Positions 34,541-45,909 of a stretch of DNA of 64,000 nucleotides are shown here, in pieces (within the stretch, counting starts at the first letter, position 1; each line of letters begins with the position of its first letter). The position numbers and the translations under genes were made by a program. The stretch comes from Dysidea avara. Lineage: Eukaryota > Porifera > Demospongiae > Dictyoceratida > Dysideidae. Location of the stretch: NCBI RefSeq assembly GCF_963678975.1, contig NC_089272.1, forward strand, positions 5,204,359 through 5,268,358. The letters run 5' to 3'. The notes under the pieces are model-generated. The model did not search any database. It was not told the origin of the DNA and saw nothing but the letters and a program-made list of their open reading frames with translations.

Positions 34541-34549
34541 GCCGCTAGC

Positions 34550-35159
34550 CACTGTAACAAAGAGCATGGGAATGGCAGAGACTGGCATACTGCAGTATTT
34601 GCTCACAGCCGTCGCAGTCACACTGTTATCTCGCGGTTTATTCCGCTTGTCTTGCTTATCAGTCATCGTCGATGAGGGAACAGCCATTGGCATACATCTG
34701 TAGATTTAGCTTGGATACTAGCTAGTCTCGTGCTCATACGGGCCCGCGCTAATACGCAAATTATCGCGGCAGTTAGTACATGTATTCTAAATATTCGTGC
34801 AGGCAAGCACGTGAGTGGCTTGAAGGGCGTGAGTGGCTTGAAGGGCGTGAGTGGCTTGAAGGGCGTTCACGAAAAAGAAACCATTTTTTCCGTCTATATA
34901 CTACACAACTTCAGGAAAAGACAGGCTCTACTGAAGGTGGTGATCCAGCTGTTGGTTGGGTCGTCTAACGGCCCGACGACATAATAGTCTTCACTTCCAC
35001 TATTAAAGGTACTAAGTTATTTGTTTAGTTTGACTGTATATCCTTGGGTGGAGAATCTGTTATGGATTAGCAGCAAAATTATATTTATGTATCGTAAATA
35101 TTCCCGCATGAAGTAGCATTACAGGACTGGGTACAGATCCCCTTATGCACACCGGCGCC
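34550..35159. other. CpG-rich stretch without a recognised gene
   Basis: CG dinucleotides are frequent from 34600 to 34980, unlike the flanks. Short frames exist on both strands (on the minus strand one starting MPMAVPSSTMTDKQDK near 34690), but no domain or splice support was found. It could be a promoter region or the edge of the neighbouring insertion. Confidence 0.35.
34809..34866. repeat. 18-bp tandem, 3 copies
   Basis: GTGAGTGGCTTGAAGGGC three times in a row, ending at GTTCACG. The unit is in frame (six codons) in the overlapping open frames, which are therefore low-complexity. Confidence 0.9.
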
Positions 35160-35354
35160 AGGTCAGGCAGCGGGTGGGGGATTCGTCACCATGGTAGGGG
35201 CATTTGCAACGCGAATAGTCATACTTGGCCATATTGTTAGTGATTCCCGGGATAAATAATGCAAATTAGTAGGGGATTTGTAACTCGAAGTTGTCCCCAG
35301 GGGTGGGGAATTTGTCATCTAGCATTTGCAAATTCCCACCTCTGCCCGACCTGG
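35160..35354. mobile_element. MITE-like inverted pair, CCAGGTCRGGCAG ends
   Basis: Left CCAGGTCAGGCAGCGGGTGG (about 35159) and the complement of the right end CCAGGTCGGGCAGAGGTGGG (about 35354). Inner GGGGATTYGT and GCATTTGCAA segments are also shared. Length about 195. Confidence 0.65.
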
Positions 35355-35599
35355 GGTAGGTGGGACTTGACATTGATAGGTGCATTAGTGACTTTAGATG
35401 GCTCCAATCAACGATTTATGTAATAGTACAATTACATATCAAAATAGCCCCGAGGGGTCACCAACTGCTTCGAAATCTCGTACACCTTCAGTGAAATTCT
35501 GCCTGAAATACGAAATCTTATGTTGTTATCGTGATTCTGATTCTATACTCGTTCTGGTACCGTAGCTTACACTCAACTGCTCCTGCACAAAAGTAAGAA

Positions 35600-35799
35600 N
35601 NNNNNNNNNNNNNNNNNNNNNNNNNNNNNNNNNNNNNNNNNNNNNNNNNNNNNNNNNNNNNNNNNNNNNNNNNNNNNNNNNNNNNNNNNNNNNNNNNNNN
35701 NNNNNNNNNNNNNNNNNNNNNNNNNNNNNNNNNNNNNNNNNNNNNNNNNNNNNNNNNNNNNNNNNNNNNNNNNNNNNNNNNNNNNNNNNNNNNNNNNNN
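35600..35799. other. Assembly gap, 200 N
   Basis: Exactly 200 unknown bases, a conventional placeholder length, so the real distance is unknown. Open frames running across it are artefacts. Confidence 0.99.
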
Positions 35800-35891
35800 C
35801 ATATCATGGACACACTTAGCTGTCTAGATATCTTTTTGGCAAATGGAAAGCACCTCGGTACCAGTGGAAGATTCTCTGTAATTGTTTGTGA

Positions 35892-36376
35892 TGACTGTTC
35901 TATTAGAGTATTTGACTGATTTAGATCTCAATCTTGTACAAAATATGTTACAAGACCAGTCTGATAGCCTTTGGTTGGTCAGAGAAGCTTTAAGCAGATT
36001 CCTTAAAGACACATTAAAATATGAATACTTGAAAAGGCCATTAGCCAGGTTTTTTTCAGACCTAGGCCTGGTCACATATTGTATATTTGTTTGGTTTGAG
36101 GAATGGGGACAAGTAGTTAGTAGGTGCATTCCTATTGTGATCCACTCCCTCCATCTTGATACCACCACTAAGTTGGTTTGGTTGAACATCAAATTGAATA
36201 TTAATTTTATGCTTTATAGTATGTGAATGGATTGTAGGGAGGGAACATTTCAATCAGTGAATGCTCTATTAGAGTATTTCACTACAAAGTGACTGTTCTA
36301 TTACACAGTATTGATCTAAGGATACGTACAGTATCTCTATTACAATATGCAGTTTCCATTGACTGCTCTATTAGCT
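35892..36376 (-). repeat. Series of reverse motif copies in an unclassified repeat
   Basis: Reverse copies lie at 35892-35909, 36259-36277, 36291-36308 and 36360-36376. Between the first two an open frame exists on each strand (35882-36226 on +, 35824-36192 on minus). As the motif overlaps the end of both, the interval is more likely a mobile repeat than a gene. Confidence 0.5.
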
Positions 36377-36399
36377 ATAGGGAATAGTGTTGATCTATT

Positions 36400-37020
36400 T
36401 TCATGGAACTAAGCTGAAATATCTACCTAATAATTATGCTAGTATTATGCTGGCATGCAGTAGCACTCCAGCCTATTATGCTTTTTATCATGCTGACACA
36501 GGCCTATAGGAGGGCCATATAAACTCTGAGTATGAGATAGTACAGTTTACCACTGTTTGCACTGCGTTGTTGCAACAGTTAAAATATGAAAGAGGGATAC
36601 TTGTGTTCAAGTAGCACTATTGAAGTGCTCTATTTTCACCACAGGGCATAAGCCAAATATGTTACCTGTTGGCTATTGCTTATAGTGGAACATCTCACAA
36701 CTGAGCAAATTATCAAGATGTATAGGCGACTTTGTAACATGTATAGGTGTCCACATTCCCACATTAACAAATTCCACAATATAAGTTGACAATGATTTTA
36801 CTAATTGTATAAAATTATCACCATGGTTGAGATGTGCCAAGTTTTCTTTTGCCAAACATTCTAGTACATACGTAGTACACATACAGTATCACTGAACATG
36901 TCAGACAAATCCTCACATCTCAGTGAAAAACTAACCTTTTTGAAACAATAATACTACAGTAAAGAGACTACAAGAACCTACAGATTAGAGTACATGTACA
37001 GAAGCACACAAAGTAAGTTC
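36400..37020. other. Non-coding, one weak minus-strand frame
   Basis: A minus-strand frame at 36673-36882 reads ECLAKENLAHLNHGDNFIQL within 69 codons. Its composition is plausible for an exon but no acceptor, donor or family is convincing. Nothing else is seen. Confidence 0.3.
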
Positions 37021-37028
37021 CATCATTG

Positions 37029-37756
37029 CAGGGGCAGATTTAGGATTTACAAAAGGTGGTGGAGGGGGGCTAACTCAAGGTAGTAATCTCTCATGCAAAG
37101 CATGCTGGAACTAGGGGGGTCGGGGGCATCTTCCCAGGAAATGTTTGAAAAGGAGATGCTAAAATACTGCAATTTGGAGACATTTCCACATACAAATTTG
37201 CATACAAATATTTTGTATACTGCCCTTTAGATTAAGCATAGCTCTGCAGCACTTGTAAACCAAAAGGTTTGGGTAGGTTCAGACTCCCAACACCTTCTCA
37301 CAATTGCACAACAACAGGTGCATGTTAGAATAATAATGTAATTAAAATTTGAATGATACGAGATTGAATCTGATAACATTTCAGTGGCATATATTGCCAT
37401 ATGTAATGATTGCACCAGTAGATGAATCAGTTATTAATAAAGTCCTTTAAATAGATCAATGCACTTTATTGTATGTAAAGACACATGCAGACAGATAGGG
37501 ATAAATTCCATAGCAGAACCAACTATTATGTATCTACTGAATGTTCTATTAGAGTAGTTAGGTGACAGCTCTATTAGAGTATCTCGATCTGGTGTACCTC
37601 CAACGCTGATCCCAGTGACCCAAGCCCTTGTTGGATAAGCTTAATGCCTTGAAAAGATGGTTAGTGTCTGTGATCATTATAACTATGCTAAGACAAAAAT
37701 GTTCATTATAATCTTCAGCATATTGTCCCCATAGCCCCTCCCCTATATCCGCCCCG
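37029..37756. mobile_element. Probable hAT-like element with motif pair near its end
   Basis: The left end CAGGGGCAGATTTAGGAT resembles the hAT ends at 12425 and 46058; a possible right end is ATATCCGCCCCG at about 37746-37756. Two reverse motif copies lie at 37541-37556 and 37563-37581. The interior segment GGGGGCATCTTCCCAGGAAA recalls 11570-11600 and 8720-8750. No target duplication was found, so the right boundary is doubtful. Confidence 0.4.
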
Positions 37757-39980
37757 GCAATCATACCAAGTCTGCTTCTCCACTTTGTGCAGCCCCATAC
37801 AAGCACAGACTAGTATGCAGACTTAACAGAAACAAACCAGAAACAGGACAACACAAACTGTGCACTTGAATTGAAGCACGTTAAACACAATGCTATAATA
37901 TAATAGGTAGAATAATTGTGGCATATACTGTACACACTTTAAATCCTTGTTGGTATATAGTGAAAACATTTGGCACTAATAGAACACTCAATACTCTTAT
38001 AGGAGTCATGATGCTATATAGCTAGGGTTCTATAAGACCACTTTTTGGATAAAAGCATGAAACTTACCAAATAGTTTGTATGCCGGCATCATAAAGGTTA
38101 CTTTTTGATAGGGAGCCACCTCAGATTTCATCTTTACTTCCAATTAATGCTTCAAAATGGTCAGTTTTTCATCTATCTCACCTAAATGTACATGGTTTAA
38201 AATCCACAATCTCAGTTTCAAATTAATGCTTTTGCTCTGAAAAGCACATGACTACCATATAAAGAAAGTCCATAGCGTATACTATTTCAAAGTTGTAACC
38301 ATTTATAAGAGCATAATGTATCCCTATTTTCTCCTACCCACTCACATCATGTAATATAATACTTATAATACATAGCACATATTATGTATTTCCAACATAA
38401 TTGTGAGATGCTGAGTTAGATATTTGATATTATTATAATTATAAGGTGGAACCTGTCTTATAGTGGCCACCTGTGTTAAGAAATCATGTCTCTATAAAAG
38501 TTAACTTCTAGAGATATACAGTAGTATGTACATTGTACAGTAAACCAAGAGTTGATAATAGAAAGGACCCTTCCCACTATTAGTAATTCTTAGTAAAACA
38601 AACTGTATGCTTGTCTAAATAAATGGCTAAAATATTGCTAATACCTATGGGATACAATATAACCAGTATATTTCACCCTTCTCCAATGTTGTAACAATGC
38701 CCCATTCTATGTGCTCCCTTAATTGCTGTATATACAGTATATCAAGGATTATGTTGGTGTGTCATGATTGGTAGTACAAGGAAACAGTTTTTACTAGCTG
38801 ACCTGATGATCAATATGTGCAAATAATAAGGCTGTTTGGCTATTGGTATTTATACTATAGAACTAAACTGCAATTCTTTTACTAGCTTTTTGCAACTCTA
38901 TTGACATTACACAGTAAACATTACAACAACAGGCACTGATCCAGAAATAAATCAAGGGGTTGGCTGACTAGCTTATAATATTATAGGTTTGAGATTGAGT
39001 CTTTTATATTTTAGGGGACAGATTTAGGATTTATAATAGTGGACCAATTCAAGGCACTAGGAGAATTGTGCAATGATGTGGTGCAGGTGTGCAAAGCAAA
39101 GTACACCAGTCCGGAATACTTTCATTTAAGGCTGACATTTTTAAAACACATGCCAAAATATGGCAATTTGGTGAATTCACACACAAAAATTAATTAATGC
39201 TTAGCTACAACATGCATGGTTGTTAAATGAATACTAATCTAAACCTGAATTTACATTACATCTTCCTGAGATGTAATCTGGAAGTTATAAAAATGTATTA
39301 CTGCTGTGCTGGCCACCCGAGTCAGTTTACTGTAACTAGAGAAGTACAGTGTAGTATAGCAATTAGCAAATTGTTGGCAGTGATGCTGTGATGTCCTGAG
39401 TTAACAACTCCAGCCGAAAATGAACGGTGAGCACTGGGGCAGAAAGGATTTTTCTTGTCTTAGTCAAATTCTGTGCCACTTTGAAAGATAACAAGCTTGG
39501 TAGCTACACTCGGAGTTTTAGTAGCTAATTCAAGGGTTTAGCCGGTCTGCAACTAGCTAAATATTGTTCAAATGCCGCATTAGCTAGCTACAAGTGTTTT
39601 ATAATATAAAATTGACTGTGATGGTGTCCGAGTATAAAGTATCCTTAAATATTCATGATGGGTGCCCTGCTCTGAGTATAGTCACATGATGGGTACACCT
39701 TAGTATCTGTATTTATTTATTTATTTATTTATTATTGATACTGTGCAGGCCTCCATTAGGGAGTAGCTATAAAGCACAGATACACACAAGAACACATATA
39801 TAGCTAAGCACAAAGCATACAACATTTTAGTCTATAGCTGGGTTAATACAAAAATAGTCTACAATCCCTTAAAGTCATCTATATTACTTGCTTCAATTGC
39901 AGTAGCTGGGAGCTGTAGCATGGTATGTCAGTGACAAACTACTCTATTAGTAGCTATACACACAGCTGTAGGTATATCTC
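37757..39980. other. Intergenic, repeat fragments only
   Basis: It contains a GGTGGAACCTGTCTTATAGTGGCC segment (about 38445-38470, 24 positions, mentioned by position only beyond 20), a hAT-like GGGGACAGATTTAGGATTTA fragment at about 39014, and a TATT microsatellite at 39711-39733. No exon is recognised. Confidence 0.45.
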
Positions 39981-39983
39981 ACT

Positions 39984-40089
39984 TTCGCCTCTTTGTCAAC
40001 TGGTTGAGACACGGCAACACGTCAATCTGCTTTGTAAACACGACAACCACCAAGGTAGTTAAGATAGCTGCACCCTCGAGCTGCGCCAT
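39984..40089 (-). CDS. Candidate minus-strand first exon (MAQLEGAA...)
   Basis: On the minus strand an ATG with good context (GGAGATGG) at 40089-40087 opens a frame reading MAQLEGAAILTTLVVVVFTK then QIDVLPCLNQLTKRR. It meets a donor-like GTGAGA at 39982-39977, or, unspliced, a TGA at 39981-39979. The ILTTLVVVVF segment is a hydrophobic stretch that could be a signal anchor. The region (39980-40400) is richer in CG than its surroundings, as expected near a promoter. There is no homology recognised and no downstream exon identified, so this may be fortuitous; a longer + strand frame (40004-40393) overlaps it. Confidence 0.3.
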
Positions 40090-40358
40090 CTCCACCGGGC
40101 GTGTACTTTTAAGTGCGCTAATAATTAGGGGAAGGCGCGCAAGACAAACAAGACAATACTTCCAAGGCGCTTACTTTGTTGCTCTTTGCTTGATAACGTC
40201 CACCAATCCCCCTAGACCGTATGTTAATAAAGTTAGTATACTATTCGTGTGTATGTATGCATGGAATATGTTAGCCGTTAGTGTTTTTCCGAGTGTATTT
40301 CATTGTGACGATTCTTGTAAACGCGCACCGGGTCATATTTATTGTTTTGTATTTGCAG

Positions 40359-40393
40359 GCAGAATGTACATGTGTAGAGTCAACATGTTATAG
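40359..40393 (+). CDS. Candidate small cysteine-containing exon
   Basis: A strong acceptor (TTTTGTATTTGCAG) and donor-like GTAATA bracket 35 bases reading AECTCVESTCY in one frame. Three cysteines in eleven residues could come from an EGF-like or similar module. It is very short and isolated, so confidence is low. Confidence 0.2.
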
Positions 40394-40800
40394 GTAATAT
40401 ATCACAAATGATACAAAGTTGTGGTAGCTCCATATCTTGTTGTTGTGTGACTTGTACTGTGTGTTTGTTCTGCTTACCAAATTGATGAGCTGCAAATTAT
40501 CTGAGATAGAAAATTTCGTACATTTCGTAGATCACCCTTCAGCTATGAAACTTCCTTTAGCCAGTAATGCACAAATGATTAGTAATGATAACTGCCTAGC
40601 TACGGAAGTTTCAATGAATAAGAGGTTTTAGATGAGTGATGACAATGGCTCACTATGTTACTTAACATGCTGTCTTCACTGGCCCAATATCAAAACCTTT
40701 ATTATGGCTAGTTGTATGGTGTGGCCCATACAGGGGAAGTTTAGAAGGCCCAACCCATTGTTAAGGGATTTCTCACCAATGTTGACTGTTGTGTGAGTGA

Positions 40801-41092
40801 CTATAATGCAAGTAATTTCATGACAGGTGAGACCAAAGTGAGCTTGTGAGCTGTAGTACAGGGGTCAGTGGTAATACACAGAAACTGAGCTACCATATAG
40901 GCTATACCACCTTCATTAATTCTAAAACCCTCCTTGTTCTCTATTACCAATAATGGCGTCATGTCTATAGCAATACAGTTACCAATAGCACTATTTAACG
41001 TGCTGTTACTGCTTAAAGGGTTAACGTAGTTGCTCAACAATAACTTCAGTTGTTGGCTAATCAGAGCATTTTTTTCTATTCTTATCCTCCAT
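40801..41092 (-). CDS. Unidentified minus-strand exon, open frame of about 95 codons
   Basis: The minus frame runs from about 41092 to a TAG at 40801-40803, including NALISQQLKLLLSNYVNPLS and IENKEGFRINEGGIAYMVAQ. It has coding-like composition and follows, on the same strand, the better-supported exon at 41115-41251. An inverted, diverged copy of 40830-41040 is present on the + strand at about 42590-42870, where the corresponding frame has stops. Either an exon duplicated by inversion or a mobile repeat could explain this. No family is recognised. Confidence 0.35.
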
Positions 41093-41114
41093 CACTGCTT
41101 GTGACAGTAGGAGG

Positions 41115-41251
41115 TTATGCTTGACAGGATGTTGTTGCTCCAAATATGTGTTCATAAATTGGTTGTATTGTCAGTGTAAACTGTTTCAGTGTGGCATGGT
41201 TGACAAACAGCTTCTTTTTGATTGATGCAGTAACTTCATTGCGTGTGAGTC
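41115..41251 (-). CDS. Minus-strand candidate last exon (LTRNEVTAS...SCQA stop)
   Basis: The acceptor TTTTACAG on the minus strand is followed by 137 bases encoding LTRNEVTASIKKKLFVNHAT, then LKQFTLTIQPIYEHIFGATT and SCQA before TAA at 41117-41115. The frame begins with two bases (GA) needing one base from the previous exon. The candidate exon at 42146-42205 ends with exactly one spare base before a GTAAGT donor, so the two splice cleanly to give an Arg codon. NEVTAS-IKKKLFVN resembles GEITAHTIIDLIQKKQNKEV of the exon at 42245, suggesting an internal repeat. The protein is not recognised. Confidence 0.5.
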
Positions 41252-41306
41252 CTGTAAAACTTGAAATACTGTATACTGGGCTCTTTCCATTCCAGTCTTG
41301 TTGTTG

Positions 41307-41417
<111 letters not shown>

Positions 41418-42145
41418 AGCGTGCGCGTGTGCATTTGTATTAGGGTTTAATTATGTAAGGTGATAGATGAAAATAGCATCCAACAATACCGCATGCACAC
41501 GCGCACACACACACACACGCACACACACACACACACTAGGGTTCAATATTATCGTCTGTATGCAATATTATGATGTGCAATACTGAGTACCGTAGCTTTT
41601 TTGAAAATACTGGAATACCATTTATGCAATATTAATGCATTTTCTGAATAATTGCTAAGAGAGAAATTGTGTTATTAGTGCTTTGCAGTGACTACAGGAC
41701 TGACACAAACATTAGAGAGCTGTACCTAGAAATACTGAAGGTCTGACAGCAACTTGTGCTACCATTACATATCAGAGTTGAATACTGTAGGCCCACAATA
41801 ATGTCTTATTTATGACACATAGTACCTTATAGTGGACATGGAAATACTCGCAATTGTCGCAAGATCACCTCAGTGTAATAATTGCAAGTAGAAAATACCA
41901 ATATCGCCCAACCCTAATGCACACAAACTCATGCACGCATGCACACACAGAGCTAAAAATATATGGTCATGCTTACTGAGTCCTTGTGCATATCTTTTGT
42001 ATTAATAAACCATATCTTACAGATCGCCAACTCTAAGGTTCTCTTTGCCAACAGTTCCTTATACAACAGAAGTCTTATAACAGAGGATTCCACTGTGTGC
42101 GTGAACGGATCATGTTGAGAACCATGTTTGTGTTATTTTACTTAC

Positions 42146-42205
42146 TTTCAATTGAAGTTGTAGCAGCACTCTTCCTTCTTAGAAGCTTAATCTCATGTAT
42201 AGAGT
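42146..42205 (-). CDS. Minus-strand candidate internal exon
   Basis: 60 bases between an AG (CTAAG) and a consensus donor GTAAGT on the minus strand. The frame reads SIHEIKLLRRKSAATTSIE, entering after two bases and leaving in phase 1, which fits the exon at 41115-41251. Its 5' boundary is weaker: joining it to the exon at 42245 would need an impossibly short intron or a different donor, so an intermediate boundary may be wrong. Confidence 0.35.
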
Positions 42206-42244
42206 CTTAGTGAGTGTTTCATAGAGTGGTGCCATATTGTCTAC

Positions 42245-42510
42245 CCATAATCTCTCATGCTGACCAGAACTTCCTTGTTTTGCTTCTTTTGTATTAAGTC
42301 AATAATAGTGTGTGCAGTAATTTCACCTCCTCTAGTTGTCATCTTCTGTAGTACCTGCTTTGTGATCATGAGGGTCATTTGTAACTGTAATGTGTTGAGG
42401 AGCTTGTTGCCAAGTGGACACAGAGGTAATGGTGAAGAAGATCTCTGTATATCATGACCTTTAGATGTCGCTTTGATCTTACCTGTCATTGAATTGATGG
42501 TAATTGGCAG
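42245..42510 (-). CDS. Minus-strand candidate exon (GHDIQRSSSPLP...SMRDYG)
   Basis: After CAGTAG on the minus strand an open frame reads LPITINSMTGKIKATSKGHD, then RSSSPLPLCPLGNKLLNTLQ and RGGEITAHTIIDLIQKKQNK, ending near SMRDYG at a possible donor GTAGAC. Composition is strongly protein-like: basic, then helical. Parts recur in shortened form at 43195-43255 (minus SLSPLSNRL) and 49375-49450 (minus SSPLPLSPVNT), so the exon or a repeat containing it was copied. Function unknown. The unusual donor, and an alternative internal donor GTAAGA at about 42483, leave the structure open. Confidence 0.4.
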
Positions 42511-42589
42511 CTACTGTTTGTGTATTACCAGTCACTCACACAACAGTCAACATAACACCCAGTCTCAACCATATAGACTGATAAAAGGG

Positions 42590-42870
42590 AAAAAAGCTCA
42601 AAACGTATTGTTGTTGAGTAACTAAACCAGTAATGGCAGTGAACAGCATGATAAACTGTTTGTATTGCTGTAGACATGTAGCCATTATTGGAAGTAGAGA
42701 AACGTAGGTTTTGGAATTAATGAAGTTCTTGATTTCAGGTACCATGTAGAGGTTACTTTACTACAACAGTTATACCATTGTTGTTGTACAGTCATGTACA
42801 TAGAATATGGTAGCTCAGTTTCTGTGTATTATCATTAACCTCTGGACTACAGCTCACAGTAATAGAGCTC
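42590..42870 (+). pseudogene. Inverted, decayed copy of the 40.8-41.0 kb segment
   Basis: Collinear with the minus strand of 41040-40830: TGTATTGCTGTAGACATG, AGCCATTATTGG, TTTTGGAATTAATGAAG and ATGGTAGCTCAGTTTCTGTG. In the frame used by the 40.8-kb copy there are several stops, so it cannot encode the same peptide. Confidence 0.65.
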
Positions 42871-43194
42871 CCTAAGTTGCCTCTTGTGACAATAAGTGGA
42901 ATCTTTCCACTCTTGTTCTTGACTAACATGACTAACATTGGATGCCATTTTCTTCATTCAGCTTTCGTAAATACTTCTACGCATGCTCAACCTATGCATC
43001 GATTATTGGCAATATTGTCCCATTTCTACTAAACGCTTACCTGGTTTCAACTAATCATGTGTGCACACTTCTGATTATACAGAGAAGGGTGACTGAACAA
43101 AGAAATGTGATGATTGAAATAAAATATACTGTACATGTGTTTATGTGTAGTATTACAAAAATTTACTCCTACATTCTGTTTGTAGTGACACTGT

Positions 43195-43325
43195 TGTGGG
43201 TGGAGTCTGTTGCTGAGTGGAGACAGAGACATGACCTTTGAATGTCTAGCAGCCTCCTGGAGACTGTGAATTGGTATGTGTTTGTGTGTGTGTGTGTGTG
43301 TGTTGTGTATGTGTGTGTGTGTTGT

Positions 43326-43359
<34 letters not shown>

Positions 43360-43480
43360 TTTTGAAAGGTTACAGGACCAATAACTGGTTATGCCAAATT
43401 GGTGTTGTTGTTTCCTTGAGCAAAAAACTTTACTCACATTGCTCCAGTCATGTTAATCACTCCAGTAAATTGTGAAGGAA
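43195..43480. repeat. Exon-A-like fragment, (GT)n tract and SINE-like segment
   Basis: 43195-43255 resembles part of the exon at 42245. A broken (GT)n tract follows at about 43283-43359, then GTTATGCCAAATTGGTGTTG and a CCTTGAGCAAAAAACTTTAC segment. The last segment recurs at 44400, 52370 and 58290, each time just after a (GT)n tract. Confidence 0.65.
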
Positions 43481-43639
43481 GACACGAATTGATGTCTCTA
43501 ATACACTACTAGATTTGCCTCTTCATGGAGAGTAAGAATATCATTGTTTTGTTTCTCTATCACAAAGTAAATGTGTGTTTGTTTATGTTGAAGTAAAACA
43601 GGACTTTATCGTTGCTGTTTCTTGCTTAAAGGTATGATT

Positions 43640-44010
43640 CTATGTAGGCCAAAAACTACACCTTGATGAATACCCCAGTTCATGGTGAATAGTATGACAC
43701 AAGTCCCAACTCTGTAGCCCGTTACACTCAAGACTTATGATTGATTAAACAAGCACCTGTAGTTGTTTTTCCATATATAGTCACTCTACATGTACAAATC
43801 GATTGTTTTGAATTTCTTGTTGTCCATTGCTATAACTCTGAAAACTCTAGACTGAAATTTAAAAGCCCATAGGTTTTTCCCTCTATACAACAAAAAAGTT
43901 ATAAAATGAAGTTTGAGGAAAATGCAGACAAGTCAGGTTTTCACTCAGTGGGTCATACAATGCATTTTCATAATTTGTCATCACTAGTGAAATTTTGGCT
44001 GATTCTATGA
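43640..44010. repeat. Dispersed repeat shared with 7480-7850
   Basis: Collinear with 7480-7850 (AGCACCTGTAGTTGT, ATATAGTCACTCTACATG, TATAACTCTGAAAACTC, AAGTCAGGTTTTCACTCA). Non-coding. Confidence 0.55.
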
Positions 44011-44253
44011 TGTTGCATTGCAGCACACAGTGATTGGCATTGGTTTATTTGTGGTCACTCCCTTGGGTGTTTATTCTCCTAATAATAATTATTAGTAAAA
44101 TAAAATAAAATAGTTCACCATATATATACACACCTGTACATATAGTACAATAGCTTGCTGAGGCTTCTTTTGTTATGATAATGGCAAATATGGTTATGGT
44201 CAGGCATTCTCTAATTTCTCTGGAATGCGTAAGATGTCTGGAATGTGTCAGAT

Positions 44254-44304
44254 GTGTGTGTACGCACGTGTGTGTGAGTGTGTGCGTGTGAGAGAGAGAG
44301 AGAG

Positions 44305-44342
<38 letters not shown>

Positions 44343-44560
44343 CGTGCATGCGTGTGCGTGCGTGCGTGCGTGCGTGCATAAGCCAACAGCCTGATAATTA
44401 AGATTTGATACCCAGTTATGCCAAATTGGTGTTATTTTTTTCTTAGAGCGACATTACTCCAGTCTACTCAGCTGTTTAATGGAGACCTGATGGCCTGGCG
44501 TCAACTAGGGAAGCAGCCCACTTAGCTGTGACATCATTGAGTACCTTGTATTAACTGGGT
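44254..44560. repeat. Compound GT/GA/CGTG microsatellite plus SINE-like segment
   Basis: 44254-44378 is a mixed GT, GA and CGTG microsatellite. It is followed by TTATGCCAAATTGGTGTTAT, ACATTACTCCAGTCTACTCA and GATGGCCTGGCGTCAACTAG, the same order as other copies of the GT-linked repeat. Confidence 0.75.
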
Positions 44561-44879
44561 AAGTAAATGTCAACTGTTCATTTCTCACATAGTGGGTGAA
44601 GGTCCAGGTGGGACTTCAGGTGCCCACAGTTTCACCTGTGAGACATGTCAAAGCCTCCTAGTCCTTCCCCAGGAGGATTTGGCTGTGCTGACTCCTAGCA
44701 CCTGAATAGTACACAGGTGTCCCAGTGTTGGTTCACTGGGTAGATGTGACCACATCAGCCGTAACCAAGGTCTTTGCTTTTTTGGTGTGTGACTGTGTAT
44801 ATATACGTAGTGTTCTTACTTTATACTATCCATCTCCTCTTCTCCATCCCATCATTTCTGGACTGTGATGATAGTATGT

Positions 44880-45440
44880 ATCATGTAACAGTACGGTAGT
44901 ACTGTATATTAGGGATCATGGAGGTTTGGGTTATTCTGGCCAAAAATCTCAAGCTTCACAATACCATCCTGGTGCCTTTGTTTAGGTATAACCAAGCCCT
45001 AAAGTGCCTTCAGTACGACCCTAAATGCTTGTCACAATTTCTTTTACAAAATGTATTCAATGGAATTTTATCTACTGACTGACTAACTGCCTGCCTGCCT
45101 AATACCTTCAGACAAGCGTAACTCGATAACAGCTAAGGCTTCAGGCTTGATGTTTTCACTGTTTGATGTCGCTTCGTCCCTAGATGTGCCTTTTGGCATA
45201 CCGCAGTACATAAAATGCACACATCATGGACTTACCTTTGTCCTCCTTTGTGTCCCATTTATTTTGCTGACAGTCCAAGATGTTGATTCACGGCAATGCA
45301 ATGCATGGCTTCCCATTAATCGTTCGTGTTTTCCGTGATGACTGGATTGATTGCAGAGGTGTGTTCATTTGTAATGCTGTGTAACAGGCTGAAAATAGGT
45401 GGTAATAACCACTTCACTTTCGAGTCAGTAATTGATAGTT
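44880..45440 (-). repeat. GTCAGTCAG dispersed family, second minus copy
   Basis: Same orientation and order as 17036-17698: ACTGTATATTAGGGATCATG, GGCCAAAAATC, TGACTGACTAACTGCCTGCC, CCTTTTGGCATACCGCAGTA, CCTCCTTTGTGTCCCATTTA and ATTGATAGTTGAGGTGC. Confidence 0.75.
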
Positions 45441-45909
45441 GAGGTGCACGAATTGTCCGTATTTTTCATGGTGGCTGGATAAAATTGAAGAGGTTCTTCT
45501 TACCATGATGATCTGAATGTCAAAATGATTGTTCTATTAGAGTATTTGAAGAAAACTGTTATGGATGACTGTTTGATTTTATGTACAAATACACAAACAT
45601 CCCTTCCCCTTATTAGTTTGGATAATTGACTCTTCACTGTAAAATGTTTCCATACACCTGGTAGAAGTGACATGATGATGATCCTTCTCATAAAGTTGCT
45701 CAGTTGTGCTTACCACATTTAATGACTGTGTCTATTATAACTTCAACAAGAAAAACATGTGACTAACATGTGTTTGTGTTGTAGTAAGCTTGTGAAAATT
45801 GACATCTCTACTTGAAATGTTGTACATGTAACATGTATGTAACTGTGAACCTGAACCTGGAACCTGAACCTATGTACATGAATGTTTAGCAGTATCTGTT
45901 AATTACGAG

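Noticed and set aside
35518..35813. Two minus-strand frames of 94-95 codons
   Set aside because: They consist almost wholly of the 200-N gap.
40004..40393. + strand frame of 129 codons
   Set aside because: No domain and an arginine- and cysteine-scattered composition. The minus-strand ATG frame and the small spliced exon within it are equally or more plausible.
42529..42667. Minus-strand frame with canonical acceptor and donor (…HAVHCHYWFSYSTTIRF…)
   Set aside because: It overlaps, on the opposite strand, the inverted copy of the 40.8-kb segment, and its exit phase does not fit the next candidate exon, which would hit a stop.
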